Below the pieces are notes generated by a model that searched no databases, was not told the origin of the DNA, and saw only the letters and a program-made list of their open reading frames with translations. The translations under genes were made by a program, and so were the position numbers. This document shows positions 30,043-38,824 of a DNA stretch of 64,000 bases, in pieces (the stretch's first letter is position 1; the number at the start of each line of letters is the position of its first letter). The stretch lies in NCBI RefSeq assembly GCF_014205175.1, contig NZ_JACHNA010000001.1, positions 1,550,001-1,614,000 of the forward strand. Direction: 5' to 3'. The stretch is from Micrococcus cohnii. Lineage in GTDB: Bacteria > Actinomycetota > Actinomycetes > Actinomycetales > Micrococcaceae.

Positions 30043-30515
30043 GCAGCGCCGTGGCCGTGCAGGGACTTGGCCCAGTGCTCGATCTCGTCCCACTGGCGGA
30101 AGTCGCCGAAACGCGCGCCGGCCAGCTTGATCTTCAGCTTGTCCAGGAACCCGAGGCGCTCCTCGACGACCGCGCCGCGGAAGTAGCCGATCTCCCGCGG
30201 GCCGTAAGCCTCGAGCTTGGCTCGCAGGTCCGCGTCGAGCTCCGGTGCGCCGCCGGAGACCAGCAGCACGAGCGGCTTCTTGGTCAGCTCGGCGCGGCGG
30301 GTGTCCAGGAATCCCTGCGCGTCCTTGGCGAGCCGACCGTTGTACACCGGCGCGGCGACGACCACGGCGTCGGCCGTGGCCAGCCACACCGCCGCCTCCG
30401 AGACGTCCTCCACAACCGTGTCGATGGCCTGGGCGTCGCGCAGGGTCTGGGCGACGCGCTCGGCGATCTGCCGGGTGGAGCCGTGGGCGGAGGAGGAGAC
30501 GACGAGCGTGGTCAT
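30039..30515 (-). CDS. Flavodoxin domain protein
   Basis: This 158-residue protein begins MTTLVVSSSAHGSTRQIAE, the flavodoxin FMN-phosphate loop, and continues with the alternating alpha/beta pattern (ADAVVVAAPVYNGRL; PLVLLVSGGAPE). The overall layout resembles flavodoxin_5/HemG-type proteins, some of which oxidise protoporphyrinogen IX; that activity is only a possibility. The ATG at 30515 has GAGGAC 7-12 bases upstream. It lies just downstream of the envelope redox/copper cluster. Confidence 0.78.
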   Translation of the reverse strand: MTTLVVSSSAHGSTRQIAERVAQTLRDAQAIDTVVEDVSEAAVWLATADAVVVAAPVYNGRLAKDAQGFLDTRRAELTKKPLVLLVSGGAPELDADLRAKLEAYGPREIGYFRGAVVEERLGFLDKLKIKLAGARFGDFRQWDEIEHWAKSLHGHGAA

Positions 30516-30586
30516 GGAAGTGCGGTCCTCACTGGATCGGGGGCGAGCGAGTCGACAGGGGCCGTGACCGGCCCGAGTCCTGTCGG

Positions 30587-32635
30587 TCAGTGTATCCCGC
30601 GCAGGTCCAGGTCGAGATGCCTCGCCGCCTGCTCTGGGGCTGCGTCCTCGGCGTGGACCGTCACGGGGATCCCCCAGTCCTGCTGGTACAGGTGGCACGC
30701 CGCGTGGTCCGGGATGGGCTGGCCGGCCTCGCCGTCGCACGCCGCGGCGCGGGCCGTCACGTGCAGGACGCCCTCGGCCACCTCGGGGTTCAGGCGCAGT
30801 CGACGCAGCAGACCGGTGGAGGTGCCGGCGCCCTCGAGCAGCAACGACTCCGGCGAGGCCGAGACCTTCACCTGGGTCGGATCACCCCAGCGGTCGTCGA
30901 GCTTCTGCCCGGCCGGCGCGGCAAAGCCGATGCGCAGCTCATGCTCGCCGGCGACGACCGGGGTGCGCGGCCGCTGGGTCTGCCGGGCGCCCTCGTCCAC
31001 GGTGAGGTACTCCTCGGGCACCGCGAGGCGAGTGAGTCGGTGAGCGTTCGTCTCCACCACGACGATGGAGGTGGCCGCGCCGTCCGCGTCGATCTCGACG
31101 AGCACGTCCGAGGGCTCGGCCAGGCCCTGCGCGAGGGTCTGCACCTGGGCGGGGCGCTCACGGCCGGCGGCGTCGACCCCGGCCGGCACGTGCCGACGGA
31201 CGGCCCCGTTGTAGGTGTCGGCGATCAGCACGGACCCGTCCGGCAGCGCCGCCACGCCCAGCGGATGCTGCAGGCGCGCCTGTTCGGCGGGCCCGTCGAC
31301 GTGTCCGAAGTCGAACAGTCCGGCGCCCACGGCGGTCTCGACGCGCACGCCGTGGTCGTCGGCGGTGATCCGGCGCAGGGCGGAGGTCTCGGAGTCGGCG
31401 GCCCACACGGCGCCGTCGCCGTCGACCGACAGCCCGGAGGTCTGCGCGAACCAGGCCTCGGCCGCCGGACCGTCGGTGAGCCCCTCCAGCCCCGTGCCGG
31501 CCAGCAGCGACAGTTCTTCGGCCACGGGGTCGTAGGCGTGGATCTGATGGGTGCCGGCCATCGCGATCACGACGTGTCCCGCGGTCTCGTCCCACACGAG
31601 GTCCCACGGGGAGGACAGGGCCAGGCTCGTGGGATCGCCGGGCAGCGGGCCGGGTTCGACGGCCGCCGGCCGCTTGGCCCGTTCCGAGTCGATGAGCGCC
31701 TGCACGCCGTTGCCGGCGAGGGTGCGCACCCGGCCGGTGGCGAGTTCGAGCCCGCGCAGACGGTGGTTCACGGTGTCGGCGACGACGACGTCGTAGCCGA
31801 CCCGCGCGGCGATCTCGGTCGGCAGCAGGGTCATGCCATTGGGCTCGGAGAACAGCGCCTGCTCCGGCCCGCCGTCGGCATGACCGCGCACGGCCGGCGT
31901 CGGGAACGCGAGCTCGGCTTGGGCACCGGAGGCCTCGGCCGGGTCGCCTCCACCGATCGCCCGCACGACGCTGCTCAGATCCGCGTCGACCTCGACGAGC
32001 CGGTGGTGGCCGGTGTCCGCGACCAGGAACGTGCCGGGGCGACTGCCCCGCCCGGCCAGGGAGATCGCCTTGCCGGGGAAACGCACGTCGCGGGCCACCG
32101 GCTCGGGCGGCACATAGGGCCCGGAACCGCGGTGCAGCGTGCCCGCCGCCTCGTGCTCGGCGACGAGCTCCTGCACGAGCGAGCGCAGACCCGCCACGTG
32201 CCCCTCGCCGGAGAGGTGCGCGGCGATATTTCCCTCAGGGTCCACGACGACGAGCGTCGGCCACGCCCTCGCGGCGTAGGCCTGCCACGTGGCCAGCTCC
32301 GGGTCGTCGAGGACGGGGTGGGCGATCTCGTAGCGCTCGACGGCCGCGGCCAGCGCGTCGGGGTCCGCCTCGTGCTCGAACTTCGGCGAGTGCACGCCGA
32401 CGGTGACCAGCACGTCCGAGAACTCCTCCTCGAGCGGGCGCAGCTCGTCGAGCACGTGCAGGCAGTTGATGCAGCAGAACGTCCAGAAGTCGAGCACGAC
32501 GATCTTGCCGCGCAGCGACTCCAGGCTCAGCTGCTCGCCGCCGGTGTTGAGCCAGCCGCGACCGCTCAGGGCCGAGGCGCGCACACGGGAGGCGGCGCGA
32601 GGGGCGTGGGGCTGCGAGGCATGCGGTTCGGTCAT
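30587..32635 (-). CDS. Thioredoxin-like / NHL-repeat protein
   Basis: This is a 682-residue NHLRC2-like protein. Residues ~25-185 form a thioredoxin-like domain with the redox pair C55-I-N-C58 (FWTFCCINCLHVL). Residues ~215-600 are NHL beta-propeller repeats (FLVADTGHHRLVEVD, VVVADTVNHRLRGLE, VLIADTYNGAVRRH), followed by a small beta domain. No signal peptide is visible, so it is predicted cytosolic. ATG at 32635 sits 7 bases after CACAAT, the leaderless pattern. It follows the copper/oxidase cluster on the same strand. The substrate of the redox site is unknown. Confidence 0.85.
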   Translation of the reverse strand: MTEPHASQPHAPRAASRVRASALSGRGWLNTGGEQLSLESLRGKIVVLDFWTFCCINCLHVLDELRPLEEEFSDVLVTVGVHSPKFEHEADPDALAAAVERYEIAHPVLDDPELATWQAYAARAWPTLVVVDPEGNIAAHLSGEGHVAGLRSLVQELVAEHEAAGTLHRGSGPYVPPEPVARDVRFPGKAISLAGRGSRPGTFLVADTGHHRLVEVDADLSSVVRAIGGGDPAEASGAQAELAFPTPAVRGHADGGPEQALFSEPNGMTLLPTEIAARVGYDVVVADTVNHRLRGLELATGRVRTLAGNGVQALIDSERAKRPAAVEPGPLPGDPTSLALSSPWDLVWDETAGHVVIAMAGTHQIHAYDPVAEELSLLAGTGLEGLTDGPAAEAWFAQTSGLSVDGDGAVWAADSETSALRRITADDHGVRVETAVGAGLFDFGHVDGPAEQARLQHPLGVAALPDGSVLIADTYNGAVRRHVPAGVDAAGRERPAQVQTLAQGLAEPSDVLVEIDADGAATSIVVVETNAHRLTRLAVPEEYLTVDEGARQTQRPRTPVVAGEHELRIGFAAPAGQKLDDRWGDPTQVKVSASPESLLLEGAGTSTGLLRRLRLNPEVAEGVLHVTARAAACDGEAGQPIPDHAACHLYQQDWGIPVTVHAEDAAPEQAARHLDLDLRGIH

Positions 32636-32715
32636 GCGCCCCATTGTGGCCGACGGCGGCCCCGGCGCCGCACGGGGTGGGCCGCGCGGCGTCATGCAGG
32701 CCGCGCCGGGAGCGG

Positions 32716-33597
32716 TCAGTCGGCGCGGCGGGCGGCGGCGAGGATCTCCTCGGCCATGAGCGTGAACTCCCGCCGCCCCGTCTCGTCCTGGCCGGCGAAG
32801 GAGACCATGACGACGTGATCGTCGGTGGTGGCCGTGAGCACCTGCACGGTGAGCTTCTGGTCCTCGTCGCTGGGCAGCCAGCGCCGCCACACGAGCCCGG
32901 ACTGAGCGGGCGAGCCGTCCGAGAGGTCGGCCTTCTCAGCGCGCAGCTCGAACCGCGTCTCGGTGCCGTCCTCGGCCACCGTCATGGTCATCGTCTCGCA
33001 ATCCTGCGCGAGTGTGTTGACGGTCTGCAGGTGCTTCTCCACGCGCTGACGGCCGGGCCCGTCGAGCGCGGCGACCTCGATGGTGCCGGTGCCGGTGAAC
33101 GAATCCGCGCCGACGTCGATGCGGGTCGTCTCCCGGGTGTCCAGCATGATCGGTGAGAAGTCCAGGGCCGTGAGCGGTGCCTTGCAGTCGGAGGGCTCGA
33201 CCGTGGTGCGGCCCGGGTTCTGCAGTCGGGCGCGGTTGTCGTCGCGGCTGCGCTGCACCTCCTGCTCGCTGGCGGCCTGCTGACGGACGAACCCGAAGGT
33301 CGCGGCGCGTTCGGCAGCGGCCTGGGCCATCTTCTGGTCGGGGCGGTCGCCCAGCTCAAGCCCGCGCGCGACGTCGGCGGCCTGTTCGTCCGAGGCGGCC
33401 CCGTCCTGACCGACCTGACCGGAGGCTTCGACGTCCTGGGCCGTGGCGGAGCCCTCCTGGCCGCCGGCGGGGTTCTGCTCCTCGCCGCCCGAGCACGCGC
33501 TCAGCGCCAGGGCGAGGGCTGCTCCCACTGCGGCGACGCGGGGCAGGCGGGCGCTGGCGGCGCGGCGGGGCGCGCGGGCGGGGTCAGCGGCGAACAC
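32716..33597 (-). CDS. Lipoprotein of unknown function in copper cluster
   Basis: The GTG at 33597 follows CAGGAGG at good spacing and gives 293 residues. A lipoprotein signal ends ALALALSAC, then comes a Gln/Gly/Ala-rich linker (to ~110) and a folded region with two conserved-looking cysteines (SDCKAPLTALDFSPIML; AQDCETMTMTVAEDG) that may form a disulfide. The C-terminal half (WLPSDEDQKLTVQVLTATTD) resembles sensor-type lipoprotein domains. It overlaps the CopD-CtaG gene by 14 bases, so the two are coupled. I do not recognise the family. Confidence 0.75.
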   Translation of the reverse strand: MFAADPARAPRRAASARLPRVAAVGAALALALSACSGGEEQNPAGGQEGSATAQDVEASGQVGQDGAASDEQAADVARGLELGDRPDQKMAQAAAERAATFGFVRQQAASEQEVQRSRDDNRARLQNPGRTTVEPSDCKAPLTALDFSPIMLDTRETTRIDVGADSFTGTGTIEVAALDGPGRQRVEKHLQTVNTLAQDCETMTMTVAEDGTETRFELRAEKADLSDGSPAQSGLVWRRWLPSDEDQKLTVQVLTATTDDHVVMVSFAGQDETGRREFTLMAEEILAAARRAD

Positions 33598-35782
33598 GGG
33601 GATCCTCCTGATTGAGCTGGTCGTACATCGAGTTCCACGCGGCGAGCTCGGCGTCGCCGTCGCGGTCGGCCTGGCGGTCGAGCCGGGCGGCGCGCTTGGA
33701 GTCGTCACGCGCCCACAGCACGGCGACGGTGACGGCCATCAGCACCGTCGGGAACTCGCCGATCCCCCACATGATGGCGCCGCCGATCCGCTGGTCGGCC
33801 AGCGGGTCCGGGCCCCAGTCGCGGCCGAGGTTGCCGAACCACGAGGCCTGCATGAGGCCGGTCGAGGACGTCATGGCGACGCCGATGAACGCGTGCTGGA
33901 CCATGGTCGCCAGCAGCAGCACGAGCCGCAGCGGGTAGGGAGGGCGCCGCGGCAGCGGGTCGGCGCCGATCATCACGAGCGCGAACACGAAGCCGGTGAG
34001 CAGGAAGTGAGCGTTCATCAGCTCATGGCCGACGTGCTCGTCCAGGGCGAAGCGGAAGAAGTCCGTGTAGTAGAAGACCAGGATCGACCCGGCGAAGTTC
34101 ACCCCGGCGACGATCGGGTGCGTGACGAACGCACCCCACGGAGAGTGCACGATCCACAGGATCCACTCGCGGGGCCCGCGAGTGCCGTCGGTGCGCACGG
34201 GCAGCGAGCGCAGGGCCAGCGTGATGGGGGCGCCCAGCACCAGGAACACCGGGGCGATCATCGTCAGGGTCATGTGCCCGACCATGTGCGCCGAGAACAG
34301 CACCATGCCGTAGACGGCAGGTGCCCCGGATGTCGCCCACGTGAGCACCACCAGACCGGCGAGCCAGCACAGGGTGCGCAGCACCGGCCACGGGTCCCCG
34401 CGGCGGCGCAGTCGCCGCACGGCCCCCAGGTACCACAGGGCCAGGAACAGGGCGACGGCGACCCACAGCCAGTCGAACCGCCACTGCGTGAACCAGCGCT
34501 CGAACGTCAGCTCGGGCGGCAGCTCGTAGCCGGTGAGGATGCGGGCGGGCGTCGCGTCGGGCGCCAGCTCCTCGGGCACGGGCGGGGCGGTGCGGGAGAG
34601 CACCGCGGAGGCGCCGAGCACGGCCCCCATCAGCAGGGCCTCGACGGCGATCAGCTGCCACAGCAGGCGACGGGCCGGCCGCGGGGACTCGAGCTCCTCG
34701 CGCTCCCCGGCGGTGTCCGCGGCACCGCGCAGCTGCGGGATGATCCACCGCCGGTGCAGCAGACCGAGGAACCCGAGCATCAGGCTCACCGCGGCCTTGG
34801 CCAGCACGAGCAGGCCGTACTCGCTGAACAGCTGCTCGACGCGGTTCATGCGGATTGTGGCGTTGACGACGCCCGAGGCCACGACGGTGACCAGGCCGAG
34901 GCCGGCGAGCACCGAGTAGCGGGACAGGACGGTGGCCAGCAGCGGGGCCCGGCCCTGCCGATAGGCCGAGTGGGTGCCCTGCGCGCCGTCCTCGCCGACG
35001 AGCCGGCCCGAAATCAGCACGAGCACGAGCAGGCCGCCGACCCACACGATGACGCCGAGCAGGTGCAGGCCGATCGAGTTCACCGCGCCGTAGTGGTCGT
35101 CGCCGCCGGCGGCGTGACCGATGAGCGCCTGCGGCACGATGCCGAGCATCGCGACGATGCCGGTCCAGAACAGGCCTGCATGGCCGCGCACGGCGACCGC
35201 CAGTGAGGTGACGACCGCGGCGATGGCCGCCGTGGCGAACCAGGCCCGACCGACGGAGATCTGCTGGGCGTAGACCATGAGCCCGGCGGTGAACTGTTCG
35301 CCGGCCGAGACCGGCACGCCCGCCAGGTCCGAGTACGAGAGCACCGCCACGGCCAGCGAGGACAGCGTCCACACCGCCGCGCCGGCCGCGGCGATCGTCA
35401 TGGTGAGCGTGAACGCCGGGTGTTCGTCCCGCTCGTGGGGTTCCTGGGCGGCGCGCGCGCCGGCGCGTCGACGGCGCCGCCGGCCGACCTCGGGCGGCAG
35501 CACCCCGGCCGCGAAGATCACGGCGGCGATCGTGACGGTCATCGACAGGCTCGCCAGGAACTCGGAGACCGGCACGCCCCAGCGGGTCAGCGCGCCGGGG
35601 TCGGAGAGCTGATCGGGGGCGGCGATGCCGGTGACCAGGGCCGCGGCGACGACCGTCAGCAGCCCGACGACCGGCACGGCCGCGGCGACCCACGGGGGCA
35701 GGCCGACGCGGCCGGCGTCCGCGGGGATGCGGGCGGGGCGGTCTGCGGTGGGTGCGGTGTCGGTGGTGGGCATGAGGTCCAT
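33584..35782 (-). CDS. CopD-CtaG fusion membrane protein (copper uptake / oxidase assembly)
   Basis: This 732-residue protein has about 15 hydrophobic helices. The N-terminal half is CopD-like (FTAGLMVYAQQISVGRAWF, NSIGLHLLGVIVWVGGL), a copper import domain. From about residue 400 the C-terminal half is a Caa3_CtaG domain (VLFSAHMVGHMTLTMIAPVF, HFLLTGFVFALVMIGADP) with conserved His and Met suited to delivering copper to cytochrome oxidase. Such fusions are common in actinobacteria. The ATG at 35782 follows GAGGGGAGA; ATG at 35773 is the alternative. Neighbours PCu(A)C and CopC support a copper role. Confidence 0.9.
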   Translation of the reverse strand: MDLMPTTDTAPTADRPARIPADAGRVGLPPWVAAAVPVVGLLTVVAAALVTGIAAPDQLSDPGALTRWGVPVSEFLASLSMTVTIAAVIFAAGVLPPEVGRRRRRRAGARAAQEPHERDEHPAFTLTMTIAAAGAAVWTLSSLAVAVLSYSDLAGVPVSAGEQFTAGLMVYAQQISVGRAWFATAAIAAVVTSLAVAVRGHAGLFWTGIVAMLGIVPQALIGHAAGGDDHYGAVNSIGLHLLGVIVWVGGLLVLVLISGRLVGEDGAQGTHSAYRQGRAPLLATVLSRYSVLAGLGLVTVVASGVVNATIRMNRVEQLFSEYGLLVLAKAAVSLMLGFLGLLHRRWIIPQLRGAADTAGEREELESPRPARRLLWQLIAVEALLMGAVLGASAVLSRTAPPVPEELAPDATPARILTGYELPPELTFERWFTQWRFDWLWVAVALFLALWYLGAVRRLRRRGDPWPVLRTLCWLAGLVVLTWATSGAPAVYGMVLFSAHMVGHMTLTMIAPVFLVLGAPITLALRSLPVRTDGTRGPREWILWIVHSPWGAFVTHPIVAGVNFAGSILVFYYTDFFRFALDEHVGHELMNAHFLLTGFVFALVMIGADPLPRRPPYPLRLVLLLATMVQHAFIGVAMTSSTGLMQASWFGNLGRDWGPDPLADQRIGGAIMWGIGEFPTVLMAVTVAVLWARDDSKRAARLDRQADRDGDAELAAWNSMYDQLNQEDPRVRR

Positions 35783-35872
35783 TCTCTCCCCTCGGGGAGC
35801 TTGCGTGCGGCGGGGCCCGTCTGCGTCCGGGGCGTCGCGGGCGCGAGGCCCCGGACGGAGACGCTCGTCGGG

Positions 35873-37231
35873 TCAGTCGAACAGCTGCTGGCCGATGTAC
35901 CCGCCCTCGGGGCAGCCCGGCGGGATCGCGAACACGGCCGAGCCGACCGGGGTCGTCCAGATGTTCAGGTGGTCGGACTCGGCGAGCCGCTCCTGCACTG
36001 GGACGAACTGGGCGTCGACGTCGCACTGGTAGGCGGCGAACAGCAGCCCGGACTCCCCCGCGTCGTCGTAGTTGTAGCCGCGGCGCAGCATGCCCGCGTC
36101 CGGCCCGTCCAGCCGGGCCCGGCGCACGTGGGCCACGTCGGAGATCACGGGGAACCCCGTGGGCCCGGTCGCCTCGAGGTCGACCGGGTCGTCCTCCCGC
36201 TCACCGGTCAGGGGCGCCCCGGTGCCCAGACGCCGACCGATCACCTGTTCCTTCGCCGGGCGATCGAGCTCGTCCCACGTGTCCAACTCCATGCGGATCC
36301 GGCGCAGCACCAGGGAGGTGCCGTCTTCGATCCACGGTGTGAGCCGGGTGGGCTCGCTCGCGTCGCCCTGGGCCCGGGCTCCCCAGACGAGCCGCTCGGA
36401 CGGGGCCGTCTCCGGCCTCGGGTTCGCGGTGCCGTCGACCTGCCCGAACAGGTTGCGCATCGTCGTTCCGTTCGGGTGGGCGCCGCGGGCCGCGCGGAAC
36501 CCGGTCTGGGCCCAGCGCGGCTGCGCGAACGCCCGCGCGTTCTTGGTCAGCATGCGCCGAGCGTGCGCAATGGACATGGGGTCGTCCCCGCAGATCTGCA
36601 GCAGCAGGTCGCCGTCGCAGTACGCCTCGTCCAGCTCGTCGATCCGCTCGAATGCCGGCAGCGGCCGCAGCCATGCCGGCGCCCGGTCCGGGGCCACGCG
36701 ACGCAGCAGCTCGGGGCCGAAGCCGAACGTCACGGTCAGCCGGGCCGGCGCGGCCGCCAGTTCCGGCTCGGTGTCGGCCAGGGTCGCACGGCCCTGGGTG
36801 AGCCGCGCGGCGTCGTCCGTGAGCAGCCGCAGCATGCGTCCGATCGCGTCGCGGTCGGCGTTCTCGCGCAGGTCGAAGGCCAGAAACACCGCGTGCGTCT
36901 GGGCGGGGGTGTCGATGCCCGCCTGGCGCGGGCCGTGGAAGGCGATGGTGTCCGTGCCGACCGGCGAGCTCACCGCGACCCGTGCGGACTCGCCGCCGGG
37001 CTCGGCCCAGCCGTCGACGCCGATCTGTCCCGAGGCGGACTGCGGTGCCGGCGTCGCGGCTCCCTCCCCGCCCGGGGCGGAGCCCGCGCCTGAGGCGGGG
37101 CGGGCTGCGGTGTGCCCCGCGGCGTACCCCACGGAAGAGCCGAGGAGTCCGCCACCGAGCACGCCGGCGCCCAGCAGCAGGCCGCGGCGTCCGACTTCGG
37201 CCGTGCCCGTGCCGTCCTCAGTGCTCGCCAT
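35873..37231 (-). CDS. Dye-decolorizing (DyP/EfeB-type) heme peroxidase, Tat-exported
   Basis: This 452-residue heme peroxidase has a twin-arginine signal (GRRGLLLGAGVLGGG, residues 14-28) and the DyP signature G263-Q-V-D266-G267, whose Asp is the catalytic acid. The proximal heme ligand is H368 in VAHVRRARLDG, with an Arg pair at 383-384 of the active site. Some relatives (EfeB) strip iron from heme in iron-uptake systems, but no efeU/efeO gene is adjacent. Here it overlaps the PCu(A)C gene by 14 bases within a copper cluster, so a periplasm-side redox role is inferred. Confidence 0.92.
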   Translation of the reverse strand: MASTEDGTGTAEVGRRGLLLGAGVLGGGLLGSSVGYAAGHTAARPASGAGSAPGGEGAATPAPQSASGQIGVDGWAEPGGESARVAVSSPVGTDTIAFHGPRQAGIDTPAQTHAVFLAFDLRENADRDAIGRMLRLLTDDAARLTQGRATLADTEPELAAAPARLTVTFGFGPELLRRVAPDRAPAWLRPLPAFERIDELDEAYCDGDLLLQICGDDPMSIAHARRMLTKNARAFAQPRWAQTGFRAARGAHPNGTTMRNLFGQVDGTANPRPETAPSERLVWGARAQGDASEPTRLTPWIEDGTSLVLRRIRMELDTWDELDRPAKEQVIGRRLGTGAPLTGEREDDPVDLEATGPTGFPVISDVAHVRRARLDGPDAGMLRRGYNYDDAGESGLLFAAYQCDVDAQFVPVQERLAESDHLNIWTTPVGSAVFAIPPGCPEGGYIGQQLFD

Positions 37232-37841
37232 GGCCCTGGCCGTCCTCCTCGGGGGCGTAGGACTCCTGGGCGCCGGCGAACTCGCGGGCCACCGAGGTGA
37301 CCTCGAGCTCGTCGCCGTCCTCGGTCTCGAGGACGTAGGTGACCTCCTCGCCCGGCTCGATCGGCTCCTCCAGGCCCATGAACATCACGTGCTCGCCGCC
37401 GGGAACCAGTTCGAAGGTCGCGCCGGGCTCGACGGTGAAACCGTCTTCGGCCTCAGTCATGCTCATCTGGCCGGAGCCGTCGTCCTGCATCCGGTGCAGC
37501 CCCACGTGCGAGCCGGTCTCGGAGCGCACCCCGGTGATGTGCACGGGCTCGTCGGAGGTGTTCGTCAGCGTGCCGAACGAGCCGGTCATCGTCATGGACT
37601 CATCGGTGGCCTTGGTCCACGGATCGGTCATGGTCAGCGGGCCCTCGCCCTGTGCCACGTCGGAGCCGGACGCAGTGGAGCCTTCGGCAGAGGAGCTCGC
37701 GGAGCCGGCGGCAGAGGCGGCGGTCTCGGAAGCAGCGGAGGCGGTCTCGCCCGAGCCGCCCTGGTCACCGCCGGCGGCGCAGCCAGTGAGCAGCAGCAGC
37801 CCCGCCGCGAGGGCCGCGAGAGACAGGTGGTTCTTCATCAT
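37218..37841 (-). CDS. PCu(A)C-type copper chaperone lipoprotein
   Basis: This 207-residue protein has a lipoprotein signal (LLLLTGC, Cys at 21), a Ser/Ala-rich linker, and a PCu(A)C domain from ~70 to 175. The copper-binding pattern of His and Met residues is visible: GLHRMQDDGSGQMSM, then GGEHVMFMGL. Such chaperones carry Cu(I) to the CuA site of cytochrome c oxidase. It is coupled to the DyP gene and lies near CopC and CopD-CtaG, which agrees with that role. Confidence 0.9.
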   Translation of the reverse strand: MMKNHLSLAALAAGLLLLTGCAAGGDQGGSGETASAASETAASAAGSASSSAEGSTASGSDVAQGEGPLTMTDPWTKATDESMTMTGSFGTLTNTSDEPVHITGVRSETGSHVGLHRMQDDGSGQMSMTEAEDGFTVEPGATFELVPGGEHVMFMGLEEPIEPGEEVTYVLETEDGDELEVTSVAREFAGAQESYAPEEDGQGHGEH

Positions 37842-37955
37842 GATGAGACTTCTTTCTGAGCAGAGATGGGCACACCGAGGGCGAGCGCGGAGCGCTCGAC
37901 CGTCACTCGGCGGCGAAAGGTGGTGTCTGTGCGTGGGGCGCAGAAGGCAAGGACG

Positions 37956-38771
37956 TCAGGACCGGCCGAGAGAGCGGGCCTTGAGCGCCGTCAGCACGGC
38001 GGCCGCCACGATGACGACGAGTCCGCCGACGCCGGCGATCCAGACCCAGGCTGGCAGACCGGCCTGGTCGGAGGACTGCTGCCCGTCGGCCGCGGCGGAC
38101 GAGGGGTCCTGGCTCGCATCCCGCTGCGGCTCACCGGCGCCGTCAGCCGGCTCCGAGCCGTCCGCTCCGTCCTGCGTGGCGCCGCCGGCAGAGCCCTGCG
38201 CCGCATCGGAGCCCGAGGCATCGTCGGGGGCGCCGACCTCCGGGTCCATGCGCTCGGCCGGGCCGTCGTCGATCTGCACGGCCTGATCGGCCGGGGTCCC
38301 GCAGTCACCGGACGGCGCGGTCCCCTCCTCGGGGGCCTGCGGGTCGTCCACGGTGAACTCGTGCGACATCGTCTCGGTGTGCCCGTCGGAGTACACGACC
38401 CGATACGCCGCCTCGTAAGTGCCGTTCGGCAGGCCGTCGCACAGCGGCGCGGTCATGACCCGGCCCTGCACCTGGGCCTGCGTCGTCCGCTGCCATTCGT
38501 TGCCGTCGGCGTCTCGCACGGTGGCCATGTTCGTGATCTCACCGCCGTTAATGAGCTCGCCGGAGAACTCCAGCGTCAGCTCGCTCGGGGCGGTCGTCAC
38601 GGTCTGGCCGTCGGAGGGATCGGCCCGCACCAGCTGGTCATGGGCGCTCGCGGGGCTCGCGAGGCCCGCGGCCAGCAGGGGTGCAGCCGCCAGCGCGGCC
38701 GCGCGACGGCGCACGGGGCGGGTGCGGGTGCGGGTGCGGGTGAGGGCAGGGTGAGGGGTCGAAGAGCGCAT
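37956..38771 (-). CDS. CopC-domain copper resistance protein, membrane-anchored
   Basis: The ATG at 38771 follows GAAAGG and gives 271 residues. A signal peptide ends in ASPASA, leaving an N-terminal His (AHDQLVRADPSDG) as the typical CopC copper ligand. The CopC beta-barrel spans ~45-145 and includes VTTAPSELTLEFSGEL and a second His in YSDGHTETMSHEF. An acidic, disordered linker leads to a C-terminal membrane helix (LPAWVWIAGVGGLVVIVAAA) and a basic tail, as in YcnJ/YcnI-like anchored forms. It belongs with the CopD-CtaG gene downstream. Confidence 0.9.
   Translation of the reverse strand: MRSSTPHPALTRTRTRTRPVRRRAAALAAAPLLAAGLASPASAHDQLVRADPSDGQTVTTAPSELTLEFSGELINGGEITNMATVRDADGNEWQRTTQAQVQGRVMTAPLCDGLPNGTYEAAYRVVYSDGHTETMSHEFTVDDPQAPEEGTAPSGDCGTPADQAVQIDDGPAERMDPEVGAPDDASGSDAAQGSAGGATQDGADGSEPADGAGEPQRDASQDPSSAAADGQQSSDQAGLPAWVWIAGVGGLVVIVAAAVLTALKARSLGRS
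38720..38746 (+). repeat. GGGTGC hexamer repeat with G-quadruplex pattern
   Basis: Five runs of GGG are separated by 3-base loops (TGC, TGC, TGC, TGA) on the strand opposite copC, within the part encoding the basic start of its signal peptide (a run of Thr-Arg). The pattern meets the usual G3N3 quadruplex rule. The mRNA itself would be C-rich here. Confidence 0.7.
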
Positions 38772-38824
38772 GCGCGGGTACCTTTCGTGGGCTCGAGGCC
38801 GACGACGGAGGCCGCGGCCGCGAG

